A stretch of 14,471 bases of DNA. Origin: Candidatus Kapaibacterium sp. GTDB lineage: Bacteria; Bacteroidota; Ignavibacteria; Kapaibacteriales; UBA961. Every line of letters begins with the position of its first letter. Position 1 is the stretch's first letter. The position numbers and the translations under genes were made by a program. The notes beneath the pieces were generated by a model. The model worked only from the letters and a program-made list of their open reading frames with translations. It ran no database searches and was not told where the DNA came from. The stretch spans positions 1 to 14,471 of the forward strand of contig JALRHN010000038.1 of assembly GCA_023259575.1 (NCBI GenBank). Direction: 5' to 3'. This document shows, piece after piece, positions 5,750-13,403 of this stretch.

Positions 5750-7906
5750 TTATTGTTTATAATGATGCCAGTTTAATAATATGGGTTTTGCCATACCTTG
5801 AATGCTGATAAAATAAGATCCTTCTTGTAAATCAGGTAATAGAATATCCTTTTGTTCATTACTTAATATTGATTCTGATAGAGAAGATATATTTCTACCT
5901 TGAATAGTATAAATCTGAATCTTAATATCGCGAGATTCTGCGCTATATACTTTAATTCTGGACTCAATTGCATTACTATAAATCATTGCATGACAATTAC
6001 TTGATATATTATCTGATTCTGCAGATAAGAAAACGCCAGAGACGGTATCTTTCTCAGCTAAAATATCATGTTGTTCATCTATTACTGCTTTGGTAATTCT
6101 AAATGGGAGCTTTACATAGCCTTCAAAAACTCTATCTGTCATGACGATATCTTGAGTTAATTTCTTGCCATTATCACCATAAAAAGAAACAGTAAAAGGT
6201 AGATGAAAAACAGTTGGAACATTTTTAGCACTTTGTTTCTGTTGAATGATATATTGAATAATGGTATCCCCATTATTTTCTTTAAATTCTCTTAACGAAG
6301 CAAATTGTAAAATGGGATGTCCAGGTTTCATAACCCATTGGTCAAAGAAAATATCATAAGGAATTTTAGGATTAGGAGCATATTTCTTAAATGTAGATTT
6401 AATATCTTCTGTTACAGCATTTCCATAAGCAAAATCATTCATATACCTTTTTAAAGTGGAATAATATAAGCTATCACCAAGCATTGTTCTTAACATATGA
6501 TATACCCAACTAGACTTAGCATATGTTGTAGCATAATTAAATATAATATCGATAGAAATACCATAAATAGGAGGTTGTTGATTCTTATTATTTATATTTA
6601 AATAATCTCTTCTTTTGGCAAGCATTCTATTCATATATTCAGTTTTTCCACCCCAAGATTCACCCCATAAGGCTTCTCCCCATGTAGCGCCACCCTCATT
6701 TAGCCAAATATCTCCCCAAGTGCCACAAGTAACCAAATCACCAGTCCATTGATGCATTAATTCATGTGCAATTCCATAACCAGATTTACCTGCAAGCCAT
6801 GTTCTATTGATTGTTGTTTGTGTTTGATGTTCCATTCCACCAAAAGAGAATGGTTGTACAGATGTATGACCATACCGTTTAAAAGGATATGGTACAAGTT
6901 TATCAGTAAATGCTTTCATCATGCCAACAGTCATGCCTAATGAATATGTTGCATTATATTCAGATCCATCAGTTTTTGTTCCATCATAATCTTTTTGCCA
7001 TACATAATTTATAATCTCTATACTGTCTTTTTTATTTTCAGAAATATACCAATCGGAATATACCTTAAAGATAGAAGCATTTGCTACCATTAAATATGTA
7101 GGAATTAATGTTGTATCATGAAAATAAAAGTCTCTATACTGAATATTTGAAGATAGTGGTCCTTCTATTAATGATAAAAGATTACCATTTGCAGCTACGG
7201 AAATATTTTTTTCTCCATCATTGGGATTATATGGAACTCTAACAGTAATAGAAGATCTAGCTTTATCATTTGGAATATCATTACATGGCATCCAGATTCT
7301 AGCATCTTCGGGTTCACTCATTGTATAAACAAGCTTTTCCTCAACGTAATTTGGTCCAGTTCCTACAATCATACCTTTTGGATACACAAATAATCCTTTT
7401 TTTCCATTACCTTTATAGGTATACCATATTGTAACAAGATTTGTGTCTTTTGTTTTTAATGTAGTACCAGGAATAAATTTCCATTCACCATTATTTGGCT
7501 GAGTATATGAATTATTAGTTAGCATCATTCCATTATGCGAAATCGAGTCGATTGTCATCAAAGACCCATTTAATACAATCTCTTTTGCTAAGCTATCGAT
7601 AAGTATATAAGCAATAGTATTGTGTCCACTAAATGAATATTCACTTAAAACTGAATCTGGAGTAAGAAATGGTTTTTGCCAATCCATAAATAAATCATAG
7701 GAGAGAATATCATAAGGCCTAACTATTTGTGCTTGAGCTCCTAACTTTTGATCTATTTTATAGATGGAATTACTATGCCCACACAGTTCATAGCCCAATT
7801 GCTTAGATTCTTCGAAAGCAGGGGATACTATGAATGGAATCCGATACTCTTGAGCTTGAATACTCAGTGAAACACATGAAAGAAAAAGTAAAAGATAATA
7901 AATCAT
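5750..7906 (-). CDS. Secreted M1-family zinc metallopeptidase with T9SS sorting domain
   Basis: This exported zinc aminopeptidase-like enzyme of family M1 probably trims peptides at the cell surface. Of 718 residues, 1-18 are a signal peptide (YYLLLFLSCVSLSIQA). An N-terminal saddle-like domain at about 85-280 includes PEDARIWMPCNDIPNDKA (199-216). The catalytic domain has GGMEH (356-360), where many relatives have GAMEN. The zinc site is HELMH (His381, Glu382, His385) with the third ligand Glu404 in WLNEG, exactly 18 residues after His385. Tyr462 in TTYAKSSWVYHML fits the catalytic tyrosine. Residues from about 634 to the end are a T9SS sorting domain (IQIYTIQGRNISSL...LQEGSYFISIQG). The active site is complete, so activity is expected; the substrate is unknown. 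It sits 14 bases after the rlpA-like gene and is probably co-transcribed with it. Confidence 0.92.
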   Translation of the reverse strand: MIYYLLLFLSCVSLSIQAQEYRIPFIVSPAFEESKQLGYELCGHSNSIYKIDQKLGAQAQIVRPYDILSYDLFMDWQKPFLTPDSVLSEYSFSGHNTIAYILIDSLAKEIVLNGSLMTIDSISHNGMMLTNNSYTQPNNGEWKFIPGTTLKTKDTNLVTIWYTYKGNGKKGLFVYPKGMIVGTGPNYVEEKLVYTMSEPEDARIWMPCNDIPNDKARSSITVRVPYNPNDGEKNISVAANGNLLSLIEGPLSSNIQYRDFYFHDTTLIPTYLMVANASIFKVYSDWYISENKKDSIEIINYVWQKDYDGTKTDGSEYNATYSLGMTVGMMKAFTDKLVPYPFKRYGHTSVQPFSFGGMEHQTQTTINRTWLAGKSGYGIAHELMHQWTGDLVTCGTWGDIWLNEGGATWGEALWGESWGGKTEYMNRMLAKRRDYLNINNKNQQPPIYGISIDIIFNYATTYAKSSWVYHMLRTMLGDSLYYSTLKRYMNDFAYGNAVTEDIKSTFKKYAPNPKIPYDIFFDQWVMKPGHPILQFASLREFKENNGDTIIQYIIQQKQSAKNVPTVFHLPFTVSFYGDNGKKLTQDIVMTDRVFEGYVKLPFRITKAVIDEQHDILAEKDTVSGVFLSAESDNISSNCHAMIYSNAIESRIKVYSAESRDIKIQIYTIQGRNISSLSESILSNEQKDILLPDLQEGSYFISIQGMAKPILLNWHHYKQ

Positions 7907-7920
7907 ATAGATCCAATATG

Positions 7921-8415
7921 TTAATAGTCTAAAATTTCTGCTTCAATTTCGGCAACGCCATGTGTGATCATATCAAGTTCTTCTGCTGCAAGTTTTGATA
8001 CATCAAGAATCCGTTGTGGATGAAATGGACCTCGATCATTAATTCTTACAATCACCGACCTATTATTTCTTGTATTTGTTACCGATAAAAATGTTCCAAA
8101 TGGCAAAGTTCTGTGAGCTGCAGTAAGAACATTCTCATCATAAATTTCGCCATTGGCAGTTTTTCGTCCATTAAACTCTGATCCGTAGAAAGAAGCTTTT
8201 CCATAAATCAAGACTTTTTCATTTGAATCAGGTGAGAGATTACTTGGTTCATCATCACATACATAATGAAAAGATGTGCGCCTATTCTCAGTTGTAACAA
8301 AAGTGTGATTCCTATTATGTTCTAATTGAGCATATTGTACATAAGAGCATGATTGTAAAGAACTTAATACTATGATAATTGCAATAACAGTATATGTTTT
8401 TGTACATATTGCCAT
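7921..8415 (-). CDS. RlpA-like double-psi beta-barrel lipoprotein
   Basis: This small outer-membrane or periplasmic lipoprotein belongs to the RlpA family, some members of which cleave glycan strands lacking stem peptides while others only bind peptidoglycan. Residues 1-22 form a lipoprotein signal ending in the lipobox LQS|C with lipidated Cys23. A linker of about 45 residues follows. The barrel domain covers about 69-162: GKASFYGSEFNGRKTANGE (72-90), YDENVLTAAHRTLPFGT (92-108), RINDRGPF (124-131, with the aspartate conserved in catalytic RlpA) and ILDVSKLAAEEL. The C-terminal SPOR domain of longer homologues is absent, which is common in short RlpA proteins. The ATG shares one base with the murE stop (TAATG), so translation is probably coupled and both serve the cell wall. 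Enzyme activity is inferred and has not been shown for this subgroup. Confidence 0.9.
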   Translation of the reverse strand: MAICTKTYTVIAIIIVLSSLQSCSYVQYAQLEHNRNHTFVTTENRRTSFHYVCDDEPSNLSPDSNEKVLIYGKASFYGSEFNGRKTANGEIYDENVLTAAHRTLPFGTFLSVTNTRNNRSVIVRINDRGPFHPQRILDVSKLAAEELDMITHGVAEIEAEILDY

Positions 8416-9950
8416 TATTCTTCTCCTAAATCCTGTGGCAGAAAATGTGTTGAAATTAGAGAAGTTATTAGGCCGATATCGCTAAAAGGAAGATAATCAT
8501 TATGAATAATTTGATATTCTTCATGTCCTTTTCCTGCAATCAATATAATTTCTCTATCCATAGATGAGCTTATAGCTTCTGTAATTGCTTGAGCTCTATC
8601 CGGAATCTCTTGAACCTTCGAGAGAAGTTCTGGAGATATTCCTTTACGTATTTCATGCAAAATTCGTTCCGAACTTTCATTTCTTGGATTATCATCAGTA
8701 AGAATTACTCTATCTGCAAGTGATGCAGCTATAAAACCCATTTTTGGTCTTTTTGTTTCATCTCTTTCTCCGCCGCATCCAAAAACAACGGTCAGTCTGC
8801 CTCTACCTGCTTGATTAAGAACCATCCTACATGTACTAAGAGCTTTTTCTAAGGCATCGGGCGTATGAGCATAATCTACTAGTGCCAATGCTCCATTAGG
8901 TAAACGCAATCTTTGCATTCTACCGGGCGCTCCATCAGAAGATCTCAATGCATATTTAATTGTTGAATCGTCTATTCCTAGTACTCTTGCAAATGCAGCA
9001 CATAAAGCAGTATTCTCAACATTAAATCTTCCAAATAATGGACTTACAATCTCTATTTCACCTTGATGATACTCTGGTAAAGTGCCTTTAAATTGTAAAT
9101 TATAGGAAGCACCTGAAAGATTATGATTTTCATGTTGAATCATAATATCAAAAGCTCTGGACCTACCAACCATATATTTATTTTTAGATTTTGTTTCGCT
9201 GAGCATCATATAAGAATATGGTGAATCGCCCATTACCATTGCTATTGATTCTTTTGGTAACATATCAAACAGTTTTTTCTTTGCCTTTGCATAATTATCC
9301 ATACTACCATGAAAATCTAAATGATCATGAGTAAGATTTGTAAATAATGCACCCGCAAAGGTAATTCCATTCACTCTTTTTAATTCCAAAGCATGTGAAC
9401 TAACTTCCATTACAACGCTTTTTATTCCTCTTCGAATCATTGCAGCTAATAGTTGACACAATTGTGGAGATTCTGGGGTAGTATGAGTTGATGCTATACG
9501 TTCATTACCTATAAAATTACCAGTAGTTCCAATAAGACCTGTTGGTTCACCATAGGCTTCTAAAATAGATTTTAAGAGGAAAGTTGATGTTGTTTTGCCA
9601 TTTGTACCTGTAATTCCATATATGCTTAATTGCTTCGAAGGATTATCATAAAAGGCATTAGAAACCCTTGATAAAGCATCTCTGGTATCAGGAACGCAAA
9701 TAAGAGTTATATCTTTAGGTAATTGAAGATCTGATCGATTTGTAATTATTGCTTTTGCACCACGTGAAATAGCATGGTCTATAAATGTATTACCATCAAT
9801 TGGCGGAACCGTACTACCAGGAATAGCTACAAACAATGAGTATTCATTACAACTTCTGCTATCATAATCTATTGCAGAAATCGGTATTTCTGTATTTCCC
9901 TCTACAGAAAAACCATTAAGTGATGCCAATAATGTTGAAAGTAGTTTCAT
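8415..9950 (-). CDS. murE: UDP-N-acetylmuramoyl-tripeptide synthetase MurE (meso-diaminopimelate type)
   Basis: This cytosolic Mur ligase adds the third amino acid to UDP-MurNAc-L-Ala-D-Glu using ATP, for peptidoglycan precursors. It has 511 residues, slightly above the usual 490-500. The N-terminal domain binds the UDP moiety (to about 105). The ATP-binding loop is GITGTNGKTT (112-121). THTTPESP (155-162), EVSSHALEL (182-190) and THDHLDFHGS (207-216) are the central-domain metal and substrate motifs. AKAKKKLF (221-228) carries the lysine normally carbamylated. DDNPRNE (419-425) contains the DNPR motif of enzymes that take meso-diaminopimelate rather than lysine, so a Gram-negative type wall is expected. 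GKGHEEYQ lies at 473-480. It stands apart from a dcw cluster, between an acetyltransferase (15-base gap) and rlpA (one-base overlap). Confidence 0.97.
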   Translation of the reverse strand: MKLLSTLLASLNGFSVEGNTEIPISAIDYDSRSCNEYSLFVAIPGSTVPPIDGNTFIDHAISRGAKAIITNRSDLQLPKDITLICVPDTRDALSRVSNAFYDNPSKQLSIYGITGTNGKTTSTFLLKSILEAYGEPTGLIGTTGNFIGNERIASTHTTPESPQLCQLLAAMIRRGIKSVVMEVSSHALELKRVNGITFAGALFTNLTHDHLDFHGSMDNYAKAKKKLFDMLPKESIAMVMGDSPYSYMMLSETKSKNKYMVGRSRAFDIMIQHENHNLSGASYNLQFKGTLPEYHQGEIEIVSPLFGRFNVENTALCAAFARVLGIDDSTIKYALRSSDGAPGRMQRLRLPNGALALVDYAHTPDALEKALSTCRMVLNQAGRGRLTVVFGCGGERDETKRPKMGFIAASLADRVILTDDNPRNESSERILHEIRKGISPELLSKVQEIPDRAQAITEAISSSMDREIILIAGKGHEEYQIIHNDYLPFSDIGLITSLISTHFLPQDLGEE

Positions 9951-9965
9951 GGTGAATAAATGATA

Positions 9966-10415
9966 TTATAACAACATATATTGATGGTTAATACCATCTA
10001 ATAAAAATGGAGCCTCAACAGCTTTGAAGCCTAAAGAAGTATAAAATGAATCTAAATATAATTGTGCTGCAATTCGAATATTTAATCCAGGATACTGTTT
10101 TTTGGTATATTCTATCCCTTGTAACATCAACTCTTTTCCTAGATATTTGCCTCTTGATTCTTTTGCTACTACAACACGTCCAATTGAAGGCTCATTATAT
10201 GGAATTCCTGGTGGTAACACTCGTAAATATGCTGAAATATGCCCATTTTCATTTTTTGTAAATATGTGCACAGCTTGCATGTCTAAGCCATCTGCATCCA
10301 AAAACACACATTCTTGTTCTACTACAAATACTTGTTCCCTCAATTGTACGATTTTATAGAGATCATCTACAGATATATCTTTAAATTCTTTTATATGCCA
10401 TATAAGAGGTTTCAT
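9966..10415 (-). CDS. GNAT-family N-acetyltransferase, ElaA type
   Basis: This 149-residue cytosolic protein belongs to the GNAT superfamily, which transfers acetyl from acetyl-CoA to an amine. It matches the ElaA subgroup, whose substrate is not established. Features include LREQVFVVEQECVFLDADGLD (25-45), the ElaA hallmark (LR..VFvvEQ.c...DG.D), followed by AVHIF, then AYLRVLPPG (62-70) and the beta4-alpha3 turn IGRVVVAKESRGKYLGKEL (78-96). In the acetyl-CoA loop (R/Q-x-x-G-x-G/A) the middle glycine is Tyr91 and the last is Gly93. The C-terminal AAQLYLDSFYTSLGF (116-130) is the usual end pattern (aQ..l..fY..lGF). Length is normal for the group. It lies between tsaB and murE with 15-base gaps and is probably carried in the same transcript without a clear functional link. 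Confidence 0.88.
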   Translation of the reverse strand: MKPLIWHIKEFKDISVDDLYKIVQLREQVFVVEQECVFLDADGLDMQAVHIFTKNENGHISAYLRVLPPGIPYNEPSIGRVVVAKESRGKYLGKELMLQGIEYTKKQYPGLNIRIAAQLYLDSFYTSLGFKAVEAPFLLDGINHQYMLL

Positions 10416-10430
10416 GTCATGATGCTCTTT

Positions 10431-11099
10431 CTATTTTGGTTGAAACTCTGAATGATATTGAGATTCTGCTGTTATATCATCAGAGATATGTCCAATTTTA
10501 ATCATGTCTAATGCATATTCAGCAATCATTACCTGATTGGGCTGATGCAATGTGTCAAATGCTATATGTCCATTATGTAATAGATGCACTGCACTACCAC
10601 ATACAATGGTATGTTCATCTATCATAGGATGAATATCAATTATTGGAAGTAATGTGGGTGAAGTGATTGGATTCAGCGATTCAAAATCAAATATCTGAAT
10701 ATAACACAAGTCACTATGAGAATATTGAGTAGCTGCTATGTGCTTCCATCCACTTTTATAATAAGTTTTAACTTTTTTTGCAAGAGCAGATAAAGTTGGA
10801 ACTGAAATCAATGTAGTAGCACTTTCAAAACACCAACCTTTTGCAAAAGACATTCCAATTCTGATTCCAGTATAAGAGCCTGGTCCTTCTGAGACTGCTA
10901 AATAACCGATATCCTTACTTTGTAATGAAAAATCTAATAAGGTTCTGCGAACTAATTCAGCAAGCATAAAATCATGCATATGCTTTTTGTAAATAGTGTA
11001 TTCGCATATCAATGTTTGTGTAGATACTTCATGTAAACAAATACCGCATAATTCGCCAGTTGTTTCTATGGAAAGTACATATATGGGTAATAAACTCAT
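10431..11099 (-). CDS. tsaB: tRNA threonylcarbamoyladenosine biosynthesis protein TsaB
   Basis: TsaB is an ASKHA-fold partner of TsaD in the complex that, with TsaC and TsaE, makes the t6A modification at position 37 of ANN-decoding tRNAs. With the ATG at 11099 the product is 222 residues, within the family's usual range. The N-terminus YVLSIETTGELCGICL (7-22) is the family's first strand pair (LaIdTs....). VSEGPGSYTGIRIG (69-82) and AKGWCFES, followed by VPTLSALA (100-107), are the diagnostic motifs. The C-terminal half is more variable, as usual. The frame stays open to a TTG at 11111, but that start would overlap the preceding gene, and the ATG lies one base after that gene's stop (TAATATG), suggesting coupled translation. 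tsaD, tsaC and tsaE are not in the window. Confidence 0.93.
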   Translation of the reverse strand: MSLLPIYVLSIETTGELCGICLHEVSTQTLICEYTIYKKHMHDFMLAELVRRTLLDFSLQSKDIGYLAVSEGPGSYTGIRIGMSFAKGWCFESATTLISVPTLSALAKKVKTYYKSGWKHIAATQYSHSDLCYIQIFDFESLNPITSPTLLPIIDIHPMIDEHTIVCGSAVHLLHNGHIAFDTLHQPNQVMIAEYALDMIKIGHISDDITAESQYHSEFQPK

Positions 11100-11100
11100 A

Positions 11101-12624
11101 TTACAGTGCAAATTCTTTGGTTAAAGCTATGTCTAAAAATTGCATTGCTCCACCATTCTTATTAACAAGATGTAGTGGCATATGCATAAAGATCATTTGT
11201 CTATTTTCCCCCAGAATTCCTAATATAGGTGTGCCTAACCACTTAGGGTTTTCTGGTAACATATATAATGGATTAGCAGTTACTTTTGGATATAAATTGT
11301 ATACTAAAACAGACCCCTTTTCTTTGATTAATATCGGGTATTCCCAAGAACCGATTTTGATTGGTTTAATCTCTGTACCATTCCTTATTGCTAAAGGATC
11401 ATCGGACACTTCTTTTTGGCTAATGGAATCTATCGGAGCAAAATCTAAAAGTGCGGTTCTATAATCTAAAGATAAAGGTACCGGAAATTCTGTTATAAAG
11501 ATCACTTTTCCATTTGTTCTTATATATTCAGGTAATGATTGTTGTGCTAATTCTACACTAGGACTTTTGTCAGAATACCAAATAACAGTCTTAAAGAGTC
11601 TTAGTGTTTCTATAAACATTGGAGATATAAATGGAGGTAGGGTTTTGGCCTGACTATTTACTGTTTTACTTGAATATATATCAAGTACATCATATCCTGA
11701 TGAAAACTTGCCACCAGCGATATTTTGTAAAGCATTTGTATAAAAAGCATCAGCATCTGGGCTACCGCTATCCTTAATCAGTAAAATTGAGCCCATAGGC
11801 TTTTTGACATACCAAACTTTTCCTTCAAAAGGATACTGCAAAATTTTGCTTTTTAATTTACCAATATCAGTTGCTCTTAAGTAAATTCTATTATCAGCAT
11901 TGATTTTTAATCCATCAGATTCTTTGATATTAAATAATTTGCTGTTTAAAGGAATGGTATGCCAAGTAGCAGAAGATGAACTATCATTTAAAGACCACTC
12001 TACAGAGGCAATAGTTTCAATTCCATCTAAGTCTGAGACAAAATATTGAAATGTAGCAAAAGTAAAAGTTGTGTCAGGTAAAGCAACTGCAATAGCAGAT
12101 TTTGCATTGGTATCAATACCCCATGCAATTAAAGGTGCTGTATTCTTTATAGGAACTTTTAATGATGCTGGGCTAAGATCTACAGATGATGATAAAGAGG
12201 GAAATGGCTCATTCTCATCATGAATTCCATTATTATTCATATCAGAAAATGCAATTATATCACCCTCTTTGGGGTATAAACTAAGCGAATTATCAATGGA
12301 AGAAACCCTAAAAGTATAGTTGGTATCTGAAGTTTCAACTTTTAATGAAAAAATCGAATCATTTTTTTGAGTATAAAACCAGTCTTTACCATTCCATGAA
12401 ATAATATAGCCAATGATTAATCCATCCGAATCATCACCCTGCCAGCTCAGATAAACCTGACTATTCTGCTGAACATCAATTGAGTCTAAAAAAATATGTG
12501 TTTCTGGTAATATATTAGACTGTGGGATCCCTGTTAGGCCATTGCATGATATCAGTAAAGATAGTACTATTGAAAAGAGGATATCATAACAAAACTTGAT
12601 ACTAATATTGTAATTGTTCTTCAT
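11101..12624 (-). CDS. Lipoprotein of unknown function with fibronectin type III-like domains and a C-terminal alpha/beta region
   Basis: I do not recognise a characterised homologue. The ATG at 12624 gives 507 residues starting MKNNYNISIK, a hydrophobic stretch (14-26) and the lipobox LIS|C with lipidated Cys27. The frame is open 19 codons further, but that would overlap comF and bury the signal. Residues 36-115 look like a fibronectin type III fold (VYLSWQGDDSDGLIIGYIISWNG, then YTFRVSSIDN). Residues 128-142 (DMNNNGIHDENEPFP) resemble a calcium-binding loop. Residues 160-270 contain a second beta-rich, Ig-like domain. From about 278 an alpha/beta region alternates strands and helices (GSILLIKDSG, FKTVIWYSDKS, YIRTNGKVIFITEF, RQMIFMHMPLHLV), like ThuA or class I amidotransferase-like folds, with no catalytic triad evident. 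It is probably attached to the outer membrane. It lies between comF and tsaB. Confidence 0.75.
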   Translation of the reverse strand: MKNNYNISIKFCYDILFSIVLSLLISCNGLTGIPQSNILPETHIFLDSIDVQQNSQVYLSWQGDDSDGLIIGYIISWNGKDWFYTQKNDSIFSLKVETSDTNYTFRVSSIDNSLSLYPKEGDIIAFSDMNNNGIHDENEPFPSLSSSVDLSPASLKVPIKNTAPLIAWGIDTNAKSAIAVALPDTTFTFATFQYFVSDLDGIETIASVEWSLNDSSSSATWHTIPLNSKLFNIKESDGLKINADNRIYLRATDIGKLKSKILQYPFEGKVWYVKKPMGSILLIKDSGSPDADAFYTNALQNIAGGKFSSGYDVLDIYSSKTVNSQAKTLPPFISPMFIETLRLFKTVIWYSDKSPSVELAQQSLPEYIRTNGKVIFITEFPVPLSLDYRTALLDFAPIDSISQKEVSDDPLAIRNGTEIKPIKIGSWEYPILIKEKGSVLVYNLYPKVTANPLYMLPENPKWLGTPILGILGENRQMIFMHMPLHLVNKNGGAMQFLDIALTKEFAL

Positions 12625-12638
12625 ATTATATTTATTGA

Positions 12639-13367
12639 TTATCGTAATGGTGCAGATGCAATCGTTATTCCATGAACACATAATGCACCCTCCAATAACA
12701 AAGTATTAGCGCATGCTTCTAAAGTAGCGCCGGTTGTAAACACATCATCTACCAATAAAATAGATGTATTATGAATTCTTTCTTTATTGATGACTTTGAA
12801 TAAAGTATCAGACATATTATATGATCTTTCGGACACATTTAATAATGTTTGAGAACCTGAATACATAATCCTTTGTAAACAAGTACTCTCTATTCTTTTA
12901 TGTATAATATCTTGAATTCCTTTTGCTATATACAAAGACTGATTATATGTTCTTTCTCTTATTCGAGCAGCATGTAAAGGTACTGGAATTATCAAATCAA
13001 TATTAGAATATGTACTATCATTCAAGATCTTCTTACCTAATATTTTCCCAAAATCAAAACCAATTCTAGAACAATAATCATATTTAAGAGCATAGATTAA
13101 TAGCTCCAGCTTCGAGTCTGGGTTTAATTCAGCGTATGAAGTAATTGAAGATAATGCTGAATCATTCCCTTTCATTTTTGAATATATACTATTTAATAAT
13201 TGCTCACTACTAGGTGAAACATCTAATGAATAGAAACATTCATTACATAATCGAAAAATTATCTGATTATCACCGCACTGAGAATTACATAGTTGGCAAT
13301 GAATTGGTGAAATAAAATCCAGATATACATTTTTGCTCGCTTCTAACACATTAAAAAAATTCAACAT
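12639..13367 (-). CDS. comF: ComF family phosphoribosyltransferase-like protein
   Basis: This 242-residue protein has the ComF layout. An N-terminal zinc-finger-like cluster contains Cys24, Cys27, Cys41 and Cys44, with an extra Cys31. A type I phosphoribosyltransferase domain follows, with IPVPLHAARIRERTYNQS (127-144), characteristic of ComF/GntX, and the PRPP loop ILLVDDVFTTGAT (203-215), which includes the paired aspartates. ComF/GntX proteins are needed for uptake or processing of transforming DNA in some bacteria, but no phosphoribosyl transfer reaction has been settled for the family. No competence genes lie nearby, so the name reflects family only. The gene sits between tryptophan dioxygenase (36-base gap) and the unknown lipoprotein (14-base gap) and is probably co-transcribed with both. 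Confidence 0.9.
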   Translation of the reverse strand: MLNFFNVLEASKNVYLDFISPIHCQLCNSQCGDNQIIFRLCNECFYSLDVSPSSEQLLNSIYSKMKGNDSALSSITSYAELNPDSKLELLIYALKYDYCSRIGFDFGKILGKKILNDSTYSNIDLIIPVPLHAARIRERTYNQSLYIAKGIQDIIHKRIESTCLQRIMYSGSQTLLNVSERSYNMSDTLFKVINKERIHNTSILLVDDVFTTGATLEACANTLLLEGALCVHGITIASAPLR

Positions 13368-13403
13368 AGTTCAATACTTGTCCCCCTAAATCTTTGTCAA
13401 AAG

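Noticed and set aside
10046..10359. Open frames on the + strand across this stretch
   Set aside because: They lie opposite the well-supported ElaA-type gene and show no recognisable domain.
11100..11111. TTG start at 11111 for tsaB
   Set aside because: It would overlap the end of the preceding gene and add four residues not seen in the family; the ATG at 11099 sits directly after that gene's stop.
12625..12681. ATG at 12681 as the start of the 507-residue lipoprotein
   Set aside because: It overlaps the comF 3' end and would place 19 residues before the lipoprotein signal.
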